From Hydrogenovibrio crunogenus (GTDB lineage Bacteria; Pseudomonadota; Gammaproteobacteria; Thiomicrospirales; Thiomicrospiraceae): a DNA stretch of 64,000 nucleotides. A program made the position numbers and the translations under genes. Where the stretch lies: positions 1,860,001 to 1,924,000 of the forward strand of contig NZ_CP032096.1 in NCBI RefSeq assembly GCF_004786015.1, in the 5' to 3' direction. Positions 35,940-43,918 of this stretch are shown here, one piece after another. Below the pieces are notes generated by a model. The model did not search any database. It had not been told where the DNA came from and saw only the letters and a list, made by a program, of their open reading frames with translations. Position 1 is the stretch's first letter; every line of letters begins with the position of its first letter.

Positions 35940-37498
35940 TCAATTGTCTCCAAACCAATTTTAACATCCGATTCTGGTAACGCATTTTGACCTTCCGGAA
36001 GTACTTCCGCTACTTTACCTAAGAAAAACGCATCCATATTACTGGGTCTTTTTAGATTTTCGCCTGGCAAGCTCACCTTCTTACCAACATCAACAGGGGA
36101 CACAAAAGTAGGTGTGACCATAATGGCCAATTCCGATTTATCATGCACATACGAATTGGAACGGAATAACGCTCCCAGAATTGGGATATCACCTAACACG
36201 GGGACCTTGCTGATTTGTGAACGAATATTGTCTTGCAATAGGCCTCCGATAATAAAACTTTGCCCAGGCGCCAAAGTAACGGTCGTGGACGTTTTACGAG
36301 AACGGAAACTTGGAATAATAATGGTACCGTTTTGCGTCCCATTCGCAGTATCAATATCGCTTACTTCTGGCTCCACCGTCATCTGGATATCACCCGATTC
36401 GGTCACAATCGGACTGAAACGTAATCGAACACCATACTCTTTATAAGATACGGTAATAGTGTTTTGATTTTGAGACACAGGAATGGCAATTTCACCTCCG
36501 ACTAGGAAGGTAGCTGTTTCACCTGACTGCACAATCAGTTCCGGTTTGGCCAAAACTCGCGCGAGGTTATGGCCTTCCAATAGTGACAACACCCCAAAAA
36601 TACTGCCGTTTTCAGGATTAAACCCGATTTGAAAAGCATCCGGATGGGGAAAGCTGATTCCTGCTTGATTACCTGGGTTATTATTTAAGCTGAATAATGC
36701 TTGCGTGCCTAAATTGCCTGGAGGAAAAATTCCAAAACGATCTTTTTTATCTCGAATGGCTACCCCGCTTTTGAAAGGATTGCCTTTTACGACTTCTGCC
36801 ACTCTGACCGACAATTTAATCTGGCTTTTCCCGGTGACATCAATCATGTTAACGACACTTAAACCTAACGCCGAAATAACAGACTGGATACGCTTTTTAC
36901 GTGCTTTGTTCGGAACCTCACCAGTGAGTAACACCATATAATTACCCGCGACCGGTTTAATATTCAAACTGCCCGCCTTTTGGGTTTCTTGCTGAATATC
37001 CTGATTTCCATTACCTTTTGCCTTGATGGTAGAATCATTGTCAATTTGATTCCCTACATTATCTAGCTCTCGTCGTACAGAAGAACCGGATTCAATCCAA
37101 ATATTCTTTAACACAAAGTTAACTTTCTTATCAGGATCCAATTGGCGAATGAGCGTGGCAACCGTTTGCTCAATTTCTTCACGGCGTGATGCATCTGGGG
37201 CAACTTTTAAAACAATATGACGACCCACCTGATTTGGCGCTCTTTTATACCAAATAATGAGTTCGGTTTTACCTGCTTGCTTCCCGCTCACTAATAGCTC
37301 TTTACTGTTTAACACTTTTAGGTTGGCTAAGTCCGGGTTAGCGACCAATGCTCTTTTAATGGGATAATCAAATTTCACAATTTGGCTTTCTGTCGCCATT
37401 AGATGGTAAACCGGCAAGGGCGCAGCTTTTAAAAGCCCAGGAAATACCACCACACTGATGATAATGAACCTAGTAAAAATTTTATGAGAAAGATTCAT
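35936..37498 (-). CDS. rcpA: RcpA/CpaC outer-membrane secretin
   Basis: A 520-residue protein. It has a signal peptide (cleavage near LKAAP, about 25), an N-terminal pilus-formation domain (VKFDYPIKRALVANPDLANLKVLN), a BON-like segment, and the C-terminal secretin core with VPVLGDIPILGALFRSNSYVHDKSELAIMVTP. It forms the outer-membrane pore through which the pilus leaves. It lies between rcpC and tadZ with four-base overlaps on both sides, so the three are translationally coupled. Confidence 0.93.
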   Translation of the reverse strand: MNLSHKIFTRFIIISVVVFPGLLKAAPLPVYHLMATESQIVKFDYPIKRALVANPDLANLKVLNSKELLVSGKQAGKTELIIWYKRAPNQVGRHIVLKVAPDASRREEIEQTVATLIRQLDPDKKVNFVLKNIWIESGSSVRRELDNVGNQIDNDSTIKAKGNGNQDIQQETQKAGSLNIKPVAGNYMVLLTGEVPNKARKKRIQSVISALGLSVVNMIDVTGKSQIKLSVRVAEVVKGNPFKSGVAIRDKKDRFGIFPPGNLGTQALFSLNNNPGNQAGISFPHPDAFQIGFNPENGSIFGVLSLLEGHNLARVLAKPELIVQSGETATFLVGGEIAIPVSQNQNTITVSYKEYGVRLRFSPIVTESGDIQMTVEPEVSDIDTANGTQNGTIIIPSFRSRKTSTTVTLAPGQSFIIGGLLQDNIRSQISKVPVLGDIPILGALFRSNSYVHDKSELAIMVTPTFVSPVDVGKKVSLPGENLKRPSNMDAFFLGKVAEVLPEGQNALPESDVKIGLETIE

Positions 37499-38382
37499 CG
37501 TGTAATTACCTCTTGTACATTGCCACCTTGCATAAGCTCAATGACTTCACGCTTTTTCTTAGGTTTATATTTTGGCGGTCTTCGTTGTCCTTTTTCCATG
37601 ACTTTTAAGTTCACCCCTTTGGTATTAACCAATTCGGTATCCGCCGAGTTTCTTAACAATAAATGAATCGCACCGACATTCATCGCCAAAGCCAATTTTT
37701 CGGCCTGAGTGGTATCCACATCTAACGCCACCATAGATTTCTTATTCGAAGCTTGTTTTACAAATGGCGTATTTGTCTCTTCTTCAGACTCCACAGAACG
37801 CGATCGCATTTGATTTTCTATCCCAATCGAAAGCACGGTAATATTCTGTAAAATGGTACGGCTCACCATACGTTTACTGTCTGCACTTTCAAACACACTA
37901 ATCACATCAACATGATCTCCTGGCGTTAAAATGCCCAGCAATCCAGTTGCCGGATCAATTGGCAGCCGAATAGCACGTCGTTTCTTTTCCAGTAAGGCTT
38001 CCACACTTTGAGAGCGACTCTGAGATTCTGATTTCAACTTTTTAGCTAAAATCCATTCGCCTGCATAAATTTTTTGATGCGCAACATGACCCACTGCATT
38101 TTGCGGATTAATGATCACCCCCTTTACAACCAACCCTTCCATTGGCACATTCAGGACTTTCACATCATCAGCGTCTATTTTCTCGCCCCGATAGATATCT
38201 CGACTGGCGACCACAATAGAACGCAATTCAGGCTTTTCGACAACCGTAATGGTTTTCATGCCGGCATTGGCTTCTGCTTCCGCGACTCGATTTTGTACAT
38301 AACCGTACACAAGTACAATGGCCAGAATTGCTGAAAGCGCAGCAATACCGTAAACCACCCAATCGCTGGTTTTAAGTTTCAT
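37495..38382 (-). CDS. rcpC: RcpC/CpaB pilus assembly protein
   Basis: The ATG at 38382 follows GAGGA at good spacing; a TTG four codons upstream would put the start on the ribosome site. It gives 295 residues. An N-terminal membrane anchor (about 8-26) precedes an SAF/RcpC domain (VVASRDIYRGEKIDADDVKVLN, then LPIDPATGLLGILTPGDHVDVI). Such proteins are periplasmic and work with the RcpA secretin. The C-terminus is basic (RRPPKYKPKKKREV). Confidence 0.9.
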   Translation of the reverse strand: MKLKTSDWVVYGIAALSAILAIVLVYGYVQNRVAEAEANAGMKTITVVEKPELRSIVVASRDIYRGEKIDADDVKVLNVPMEGLVVKGVIINPQNAVGHVAHQKIYAGEWILAKKLKSESQSRSQSVEALLEKKRRAIRLPIDPATGLLGILTPGDHVDVISVFESADSKRMVSRTILQNITVLSIGIENQMRSRSVESEEETNTPFVKQASNKKSMVALDVDTTQAEKLALAMNVGAIHLLLRNSADTELVNTKGVNLKVMEKGQRRPPKYKPKKKREVIELMQGGNVQEVITR

Positions 38383-38415
38383 ATTTTTCCTCAAAGAAAA
38401 AGAGAGTTGAGTGTC

Positions 38416-38886
38416 TTAACAACTAAACCCAAGTGTGACAATCGTATTGGACTTCACTGGAAAGGATTGTGCCATTGCCTCAGGCAATACCAAGGTTTTA
38501 GAGGGAAACGAAATATTCACCACATAGACCAATAGACCAGAGACTGTTTGCTGTGTCCAATCCAGCTGAAATCCATCGGGCATATTCCCTGCACCGCCAA
38601 CCTGGCTGCTTTGTATATTCGTATTCAGTAGAGTTTGTACAGCTGCTTCATTTGGAACCACCTGATTGTTCTGGCAGGTCACCAAGGGCGAATTACTTGT
38701 CACACCCGAAGAAACCGCACTGGCTTCAAGCAAAATCGATTCATTGACGTTTGCCAACACATTATTGGCTGAATATCGATCCGAAGCATAATTGACCGCC
38801 TCAACCGACAATAACGCCACAATCAATACTAAAGGCAGCACATAAGCTGCCTCTAGCATCACTGCGCCTTTTTGCTTTTCAATCAT
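38416..38886 (-). CDS. TadE-like minor pilin
   Basis: A 156-residue pseudopilin. The leader is only seven residues (MIEKQKG), followed by AVMLEAAYVLPL: Glu at +5 of the mature form is the prepilin hallmark. The C-terminal domain has a few Cys residues (a Cys is the last residue). TadE-like proteins are cleaved by the Tad prepilin peptidase. It lies nine bases after flp. Confidence 0.8.
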   Translation of the reverse strand: MIEKQKGAVMLEAAYVLPLVLIVALLSVEAVNYASDRYSANNVLANVNESILLEASAVSSGVTSNSPLVTCQNNQVVPNEAAVQTLLNTNIQSSQVGGAGNMPDGFQLDWTQQTVSGLLVYVVNISFPSKTLVLPEAMAQSFPVKSNTIVTLGFSC

Positions 38887-38895
38887 GTGAAGTCA

Positions 38896-39141
38896 CTAGC
38901 CTCCGCTAGTTGTTCCTGAACCTGCTGTACTTGACCCGCCAATTTCAGTCGAAATACTATCGACTTTATTGCTTACGGCTTGGGATATCTTGCCATCCGT
39001 GCCAAAAAATGTCGCACCCAAAGCAACTACCCCGGCGATTACAAGGGCATATTCAATCATGCTTGCGCCTTTTTGCTTTTTAAGACCTTGTTCCGTTTTT
39101 TGCATTTCAATCATTTGATGTAATTTTTTTTCATTTAACAT
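38896..39141 (-). CDS. flp: Flp major pilin
   Basis: An 81-residue prepilin. A 25-residue basic leader ends KKQKG; the mature protein starts ASMIEYALVIAGVVALGA with Glu at +5 and Tyr at +6, exactly the Flp motif. The mature form is about 56 residues, with a short Gly/Ser/Thr-rich tail. The leader is on the long side for the family. GGAG precedes the ATG. It is the first gene of the Tad locus, preceded by a long AT-rich leader region. Confidence 0.95.
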   Translation of the reverse strand: MLNEKKLHQMIEMQKTEQGLKKQKGASMIEYALVIAGVVALGATFFGTDGKISQAVSNKVDSISTEIGGSSTAGSGTTSGG

Positions 39142-39167
39142 TTTGATTCTCCAATGTTATTTAACAG

Positions 39168-39182
39168 AGTTGCCGTGCAACT
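39168..39182. promoter_or_regulatory. Inverted repeat in the flp mRNA leader
   Basis: AGTTGC-CGT-GCAACT is a perfect six-base-pair hairpin 27 bases before the flp start. It would be near the 5' end of the transcript if the promoter listed next is used. It could stabilise the mRNA or bind a regulator. Confidence 0.45.
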
Positions 39183-39192
39183 GACAGGCGCT

Positions 39193-39221
39193 ATTAAAAC
39201 GTTAAAGAAAACAACAATCAA
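39193..39221 (-). promoter_or_regulatory. Candidate sigma-70 type promoter of the Tad locus
   Basis: On the minus strand, TTGATT (39216-39221) and TTTAAT (39193-39198) are separated by 17 bases. The region upstream to 39415 is very AT-rich and holds no gene. Confidence 0.45.
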
Positions 39222-39415
39222 TTTATTTAATACGTTTTTATAAGTAAATCTTTTAATGTTTCGATAAATAATTTTACTTAGCTTTAATAAAACACAAAAT
39301 CATACCCTAACTGATTGTTTTTAAAATAAATAGTTAGATTTATTACGCAATAAACAGTAATAATATTAGAAAATAATAATAAAATTATTTACTTATTTAA
39401 TTAGCATTTAGACAT
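39222..39415. other. AT-rich intergenic region upstream of flp
   Basis: About 190 bases, mostly A and T with few GC pairs, between the flp promoter and the terminator of the HbpS-like gene. It may hold activator sites or bent DNA; I see no coding sequence. Confidence 0.5.
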
Positions 39416-39417
39416 AA

Positions 39418-39443
39418 AAAAACCGACTGAAAAGTCGGTTTTT
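39418..39443 (-). terminator. Terminator of the HbpS-like gene
   Basis: Stem AAAAACCGACT (39418-39428), loop GAAA, and AGTCGGTTTTT (39433-39443). It can act on both strands; on the minus strand it follows the HbpS-like gene. Confidence 0.8.
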
Positions 39444-39449
39444 AATCAA

Positions 39450-39473
39450 AAAATAACCAGGCCTGGTTATTTT
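39450..39473. terminator. Loopless palindrome on CCAGGCCTGG, next to a conventional terminator
   Basis: A perfect 24-base palindrome: AAAATAACCAGG and its reverse complement, with the exact repeat at 39457-39466. It sits between the HbpS-like stop and the ordinary hairpin, so two hairpins lie in tandem. Confidence 0.6.
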
Positions 39474-39496
39474 GGCCTGATATTTGATTTATAAGA

Positions 39497-39994
39497 TCAC
39501 ATCATTTCCAGATCCATTTTCACTTCATCCAAACCAGCAGCAGCACATTTCTCATCCACCATTCCATCTGGTGCACCACTGACCCCAATGGCACCATAAA
39601 GTTTACCACCGGCTTGAATCGGAACCGATCCCGCCATAAATGCAAGCCCTTCTCCCATTGTCTGCAAAGGACTATTTGCACGACCTTCCAGTTGCGATCC
39701 TTTCACGTTAAACATCACAGCCGTATAGGCTTTCTTTTGACTGATGCCCCAAGACACAGGTGGCGCCATCGTGTCTCGTAACTGCGCTTGAGGAATACCA
39801 TTACGATCAACCACCGTCACACTGATTGGAATCCCTTCCTTGCGACAAGCTTCAATCGACGCTACAGCGATTCGGTTAGCCACATCCATGGTAATACGAC
39901 TGACATTCACAGCCATATCGTCTTCTGCTTGTACTGGAGCCATTGCAGTCAATCCGATTAAAGAGGCTAAGACCATTGATTTCATTTTGCTCAT
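39497..39994 (-). CDS. HbpS/GlcG-like exported heme-binding protein
   Basis: The ATG at 39994 is five bases after GGAAGG; a GTG two codons upstream is less well placed. It gives 165 residues. The signal peptide ends near PVQAED (about 24). The domain motifs are ANRIAVASIEACRKEG, PISVTVVDRNG, the helix SQKKAYTAVMF and AGSVPIQAGGKLYGAIGVSGA, typical of the HbpS/GlcG (DUF336) fold. Members bind heme or act in sensing; some are cofactor-linked. It is a single gene with its own terminator. Confidence 0.85.
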   Translation of the reverse strand: MSKMKSMVLASLIGLTAMAPVQAEDDMAVNVSRITMDVANRIAVASIEACRKEGIPISVTVVDRNGIPQAQLRDTMAPPVSWGISQKKAYTAVMFNVKGSQLEGRANSPLQTMGEGLAFMAGSVPIQAGGKLYGAIGVSGAPDGMVDEKCAAAGLDEVKMDLEMM

Positions 39995-40355
39995 ATTCAC
40001 CTTCCTTTTACATAACTTAATTTACGGGCAATCTGTTTTCTACCCATCTGACTTCAATCCTAATGTTTGATTAAAATCATCTATTTATGCTGATTATTAT
40101 ATGATTCAAGTTTATTAAACTTTAAATTCAGTGAGGAATCAATCTCTAAAAAATCGTTAAAAAATAAAGATCAAATTCAACACAAAACAGCCTTTAATGA
40201 CCTTATCAAGGGTAAAACCTTTTCGATTTTTAATTGTGAAAAGAATATGAAAACAGCGACTCTCTTTTATCGTTATCAACTTTTTAAAACAAAATGGGAT
40301 GCGGTTTTACGTTCATTCAACGGATTCGGTATAATCACGCAAACAGATTAAAGAA
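39995..40355. other. Intergenic region between divergent genes
   Basis: This 361-base AT-rich stretch separates the HbpS-like gene from the second mevalonate group. It must hold promoters for both. A likely promoter for the kinase gene is listed; I see no gene or RNA in the rest. Confidence 0.5.
40306..40335 (+). promoter_or_regulatory. Candidate promoter of the second mevalonate gene group
   Basis: TTTACG (40306-40311) and TATAAT (40330-40335) are 18 bases apart. The predicted start of transcription is 12-15 bases before the ATG at 40356. Confidence 0.5.
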
Positions 40356-41405
40356 ATGTCTATGAAAACGCTTTGTCAAACGCCTGCAAAATTAATTCTG
40401 ACCGGAGAGCATGCCGTATTATTTGGTGCGCCGGCATTGAGCATGGCGATTGACTTACCAACCCGCTGTTATATGGATTTTTCCCCCTATACCAGCTCAC
40501 TAGAATCCTCTTGCTTGGAAATTGAGTTAAGCGATTTCAATGAAAAACAAAGCTATCCACTTTCGGTCTGGCAACAGAGAGTGATTGAAATTGAAACGCG
40601 GTTTGCCCTCTATGAAAAACAGTCCTTATCCATTCAATCGGTTTTACAGCAACCCGTTGATTTAATCTTATTAACCTTCCAGCAATTTCATAATGCCTAC
40701 CGTTTAAATCCAGGACATTGGACAGTAAAAATTCAATCCCATCAATTGACCGAAAAAGGGTTAGGCAGTTCCGCGTCAGTCATTATCAGCTTACTGCAAA
40801 GCTTATATTCACATCATGAGCTGAACTATTCGGATATAGAGCTACTCAGCATGGCTCAGAGAGTTGAGTCACACCAACATGGTTCTTCCAGTGGGCTAGA
40901 TCCTACCACGGTACTCAAAGGTGGTTTATTGCGTTATCAACAAGGTAGCCCGCTCCAAAAATTAACGTCTCACCCTTTTCATGGCTGGATTATTGATACA
41001 GGCTCGCCAGAAAGTACAACCGGCCAAGCAGTGAACCAGGTTCATCGTGACTTCAACCATCAGCACCCTATCTGGACAGAGTTCAAAAATGTGGCGCAGT
41101 TAATTGAACAGGCCTGGCAAGACTCCAATGCCACTGAGTTAAAAGAAGCCATCAAACAGAATCAGCAACTTTTGGAAAGAATCGGCGTGGTGCCGCCAAC
41201 CGTACAACGATTCATTCATACCTTGAATCAGTCTTCGGAAAGTGCGGCTAAAATCTGTGGCGCAGGCAGCGTCACAGGAGAAAAAGCAGGCATTGTGTTG
41301 TGCATTTCACAACACGCCCCCGAGGCCCTTTGCCAAGAATATGGATATGATTATTACCCTCTCAAATTCAGCGAAAAAGGAAGTCGATGTGAAATGGTCC
41401 TCTAG
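40356..41405 (+). CDS. GHMP kinase, mevalonate or phosphomevalonate kinase
   Basis: A 349-residue kinase of the mevalonate group. CQTPAKLILTGEHAVLFGAPALSMAIDL is the GHMP N-terminal motif, KGLGSSASVIISLLQSL (about 134-150) the phosphate-binding loop, and AAKICGAGSVTGEKAGIV the C-terminal motif. The pathway needs a mevalonate kinase and a phosphomevalonate kinase; this gene and the next must be these two, but sequence alone does not tell me which is which. A one-mismatch repeat copy gives IEQAWQDS. The ATG at 40356 or 40362 may be used. Confidence 0.85.
   Translation: MSMKTLCQTPAKLILTGEHAVLFGAPALSMAIDLPTRCYMDFSPYTSSLESSCLEIELSDFNEKQSYPLSVWQQRVIEIETRFALYEKQSLSIQSVLQQPVDLILLTFQQFHNAYRLNPGHWTVKIQSHQLTEKGLGSSASVIISLLQSLYSHHELNYSDIELLSMAQRVESHQHGSSSGLDPTTVLKGGLLRYQQGSPLQKLTSHPFHGWIIDTGSPESTTGQAVNQVHRDFNHQHPIWTEFKNVAQLIEQAWQDSNATELKEAIKQNQQLLERIGVVPPTVQRFIHTLNQSSESAAKICGAGSVTGEKAGIVLCISQHAPEALCQEYGYDYYPLKFSEKGSRCEMVL
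41108..41117. repeat. CCAGGCCTGG-family repeat, one mismatch
   Basis: Reads ACAGGCCTGG in the first GHMP kinase gene, coding for Gln-Ala-Trp (IEQAWQDS). Confidence 0.5.
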
Positions 41406-42315
41406 TGCCCCTGCAAACCTGATGTTGATGGGCGAGCACAGCGTTGTCTATGGGCACAAAGCCATAGCGTGCTCACTCAATCATCGCCTTTCCATTCATT
41501 GGACAACGCGCGATGATAATGGAATCCATATTGTTTCAAACTTAGGAGACCATATCACCGACACTCAAACACTGGCTGAACACCCTAGTTTAAAGTGGGT
41601 TATGGCTTGTTTGCGGCATTACCAAGCTAAATTGAATTCCGGCCTAAACATTGAAATAGAAAGTGACTTTAGCTCGACCGTTGGGTTGGGCAGCTCGGCT
41701 GCCGTTTTGGCGGCCATGCTTGGCGGGCTTGATTACCTCACGCAAGAAAAAGCATCACTAGAAAGCTTATTTGACACCGGGCTCCATATTATTCAACACA
41801 TCCAAGGGCGCGGGTCTGGAACAGATTTGGCGGCCAGCTTGCACGGTGGCATTATTTTGTTTGACCCTCAAAACCAAACCGTTCAAAAGCTTGCCTGTGA
41901 TTTTCCAATTTCATTAGTATATTGTGGCTATAAAACGCCAACGGCAAAAGTATTGGAAAAGGTCGCTACAGATTGGCAAGATCAGCCAGCATTATTGAAC
42001 CACTTATATCAAATAATGGGGCAAACTACCGAAGCGGCCTACCAAAGCTTAGCCAACAATTACATTGAGTCTTTTTATAAGCTGGTCAACACTTACCAAG
42101 GTCTGATGGATGCTTTGGGCGTCAATGACGCAACCCTGTCTCATCTAGTGTATCAACTTCGCCAAGACTGTGAAATACAGGCCAGCAAAATCTCAGGATC
42201 AGGCTTGGGAGACTGTGTCATCGGTTTTGGTATTATGCAGCCTGAAACTTTAGCAAATTACGAAAGTATTTTAACGCACTTATCAACGGAAGGATTAAGC
42301 ATCACACCTCACTGA
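41389..42315 (+). CDS. Second GHMP kinase of the mevalonate pathway
   Basis: I place the start at GTG 41389, five bases after AAGGAAG; upstream in-frame ATGs exist but would put more than 15 extra residues before the kinase fold. It gives 308 residues and overlaps the previous gene by 17 bases. Motifs are SSAPANLMLMGEHSVVYGHKAIACSL, the loop TVGLGSSAAVLAAMLGGL near residue 97, GSGTDLAASLHGGIILF, and SKISGSGLGDCVIGF. The N-terminal motif resembles mevalonate kinase closely. Together with the preceding kinase it accounts for the two phosphorylation steps. Confidence 0.85.
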   Translation: MKWSSSAPANLMLMGEHSVVYGHKAIACSLNHRLSIHWTTRDDNGIHIVSNLGDHITDTQTLAEHPSLKWVMACLRHYQAKLNSGLNIEIESDFSSTVGLGSSAAVLAAMLGGLDYLTQEKASLESLFDTGLHIIQHIQGRGSGTDLAASLHGGIILFDPQNQTVQKLACDFPISLVYCGYKTPTAKVLEKVATDWQDQPALLNHLYQIMGQTTEAAYQSLANNYIESFYKLVNTYQGLMDALGVNDATLSHLVYQLRQDCEIQASKISGSGLGDCVIGFGIMQPETLANYESILTHLSTEGLSITPH

Positions 42316-42334
42316 TGCTCCAAAAGTCTCATTT

Positions 42335-43330
42335 ATGAAAAACACACAGCGTAATTTTGTCGATCACATCATCCCCCACCGGATACCCAAGCAAAAGGGA
42401 GTTGGAAAAGCGCCGGTTAATATTGCACTCAGTAAATACTGGGGCAAACGTAATGTGGATTTGAATTTACCCACCAACAGCAGTTTATCTATCAGTCTGC
42501 CGGGGTTAGGAACTGAAACGCAGATAGAATGGATTGAAAACCAGTCCGACCAAATCTATTTAAATGAAACAAAAATGGCCTTTGATAGCTCCTTTGCGCA
42601 AAGAATCCGTATTTTTTTAGACTTATTTCGGCCCAGTCCAAAAGGAGGGTTCATTGTAAACACTGTCAACAGTGTTCCAACCGCAGCAGGGCTGGCGTCT
42701 TCTGCGTCAGGCTATGCCGCGTTAGTATTGGCTCTAAACGATTGCTTCCAGTGGGGTTTGCCTTTAAAACGCCTTTCTTTACTGGCTCGACTTGGCAGTG
42801 GCAGTGCCAGCCGGTCTTTATATGAGGGGTTCGCATTATGGCACAAAGGACAACTCGATAACGGCATGGACAGCTATGCTGAAAAAATTGACCAGGCCTG
42901 GCCGGAATTATGTATTGGATTACTAGAGATTGATATCTCCACCAAACCGATTAGTTCCACTAAAGGCATGCAAAATACAGTCAATCATTGCGAACTGTAT
43001 CAGGCCTGGCCCGATAAAGCGGAAGCAGATTTACAAAAGATTCACCGCGCGATTCAAGACAAAAATTTTCAACAACTCGGGCAAACCGCAGAAAACAACG
43101 CATTGGCGATGCATGCCACGATGATTGCAACTTGGCCGCCAATTCTCTACTGGCAACCGGAATCGGTCGCTGCCATGCATAAAATTTGGCAACTGCGTAA
43201 TGATGGATGTAATGTATATTTCACGATGGACGCAGGGCCGAATTTAAAGCTGCTGTTTTTAAAACAGGATGCCACTGTGATTCAAACCCACTTTCCTTCG
43301 ATTAAAATCATTCAACCTTTTCCCCAATAG
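42335..43330 (+). CDS. mvaD: Diphosphomevalonate decarboxylase
   Basis: A 331-residue GHMP-fold enzyme that makes IPP from mevalonate diphosphate with ATP. The family start is clear: APVNIALSKYWGKRNVDLNLPTNSSLSISL. Then come PTAAGLASSASGYAALVLAL and GSGSASRSLYEGFALWHKG, and the C-terminal YFTMDAGPNLKLLF. It ends the second mevalonate gene group, 19 bases after the second kinase. It contains one exact and one near copy of the repeat, both read Gln-Ala-Trp. Confidence 0.95.
   Translation: MKNTQRNFVDHIIPHRIPKQKGVGKAPVNIALSKYWGKRNVDLNLPTNSSLSISLPGLGTETQIEWIENQSDQIYLNETKMAFDSSFAQRIRIFLDLFRPSPKGGFIVNTVNSVPTAAGLASSASGYAALVLALNDCFQWGLPLKRLSLLARLGSGSASRSLYEGFALWHKGQLDNGMDSYAEKIDQAWPELCIGLLEIDISTKPISSTKGMQNTVNHCELYQAWPDKAEADLQKIHRAIQDKNFQQLGQTAENNALAMHATMIATWPPILYWQPESVAAMHKIWQLRNDGCNVYFTMDAGPNLKLLFLKQDATVIQTHFPSIKIIQPFPQ
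42892..42901. repeat. CCAGGCCTGG repeat
   Basis: Exact copy in mvaD, read Gln-Ala-Trp (KIDQAWPEL). Confidence 0.8.
43010..43019. repeat. CCAGGCCTGG-family repeat, one mismatch
   Basis: Reads TCAGGCCTGG in mvaD, also Gln-Ala-Trp (LYQAWPDK), about 118 bases after the exact copy. Confidence 0.55.
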
Positions 43331-43405
43331 GCTGACGGCTAAGTTAAACTGAATAGTTAACGAAGAAAATCAAAGAAAACTGATAGAGAGATAAAGGCTT
43401 ATCGG

Positions 43406-43867
43406 TTATTTAACGACCGACAAATGAGATCGCTTTTTAGCCTTATCCGTTTTAGAGCGTTCAGAATTGGTTTTAGAAGATGAGGGTTCATCTGTATCGG
43501 TTGAATCCACCGCTGACAAAGATGGTCTCTCAGTCGTTGACTCCATTTCTTCCGGGTAAGGTTCAGGAGGGAACGGCATTCCCTGGCCGTTTTCACGAGC
43601 GAAAATCGCCAAAACAGCTTCCGGAGGAAAACCGATTTCTCTTTCAACCCCTTGAAAGCGCGCTTTAAAGAAGAACCAATCATTTGCAAATTGTAACTCT
43701 CTGACAGCATCAGGGTGCACATTCAAGACAATCACACCGTCTTGAGCAAATTCCATTGGCACTTGGATGCCAGGATAATTCGCATCCACTTGTAAATGCG
43801 GTGTCCATTCATTATCCACAATCCAGTCAAATAACGCTCTAATCATATAAGGGCGATTCGAAATCAT
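43406..43867 (-). CDS. sspB: SspB, ClpXP adaptor (stringent starvation protein B)
   Basis: A 153-residue adaptor that brings ssrA-tagged and other substrates to ClpXP. The folded domain begins NRPYMIRALFDWIVDNEWTPHLQVD, with NDWFFFKARFQGVEREIGFPPEAVLAIFARENGQGM. An acidic, flexible linker follows, then the basic tail RSHLSVVK, which matches the ClpX-binding end of SspB. It lies 51 bases after sspA, the usual order. No Shine-Dalgarno stands at normal distance; GGAG is 13 bases before the ATG. Confidence 0.94.
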   Translation of the reverse strand: MISNRPYMIRALFDWIVDNEWTPHLQVDANYPGIQVPMEFAQDGVIVLNVHPDAVRELQFANDWFFFKARFQGVEREIGFPPEAVLAIFARENGQGMPFPPEPYPEEMESTTERPSLSAVDSTDTDEPSSSKTNSERSKTDKAKKRSHLSVVK

Positions 43868-43918
43868 AGTTTTTTCATTACTCCGGTGTCATCTGTTGTA
43901 TTCAAAAACAATTGAAAA

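Noticed and set aside
28687-39480. Tad locus as a tRNA-Ser-integrated genomic island
   Set aside because: The tRNA 5' end, not the usual 3' integration end, faces the locus; I found no direct repeat of the tRNA end near 39-40 kb and no integrase gene.
41242-41388. An upstream start for the second GHMP kinase
   Set aside because: The extra residues would lie out of frame within the first kinase's conserved C-terminus and precede the kinase fold; the GTG at 41389 has a good ribosome site.
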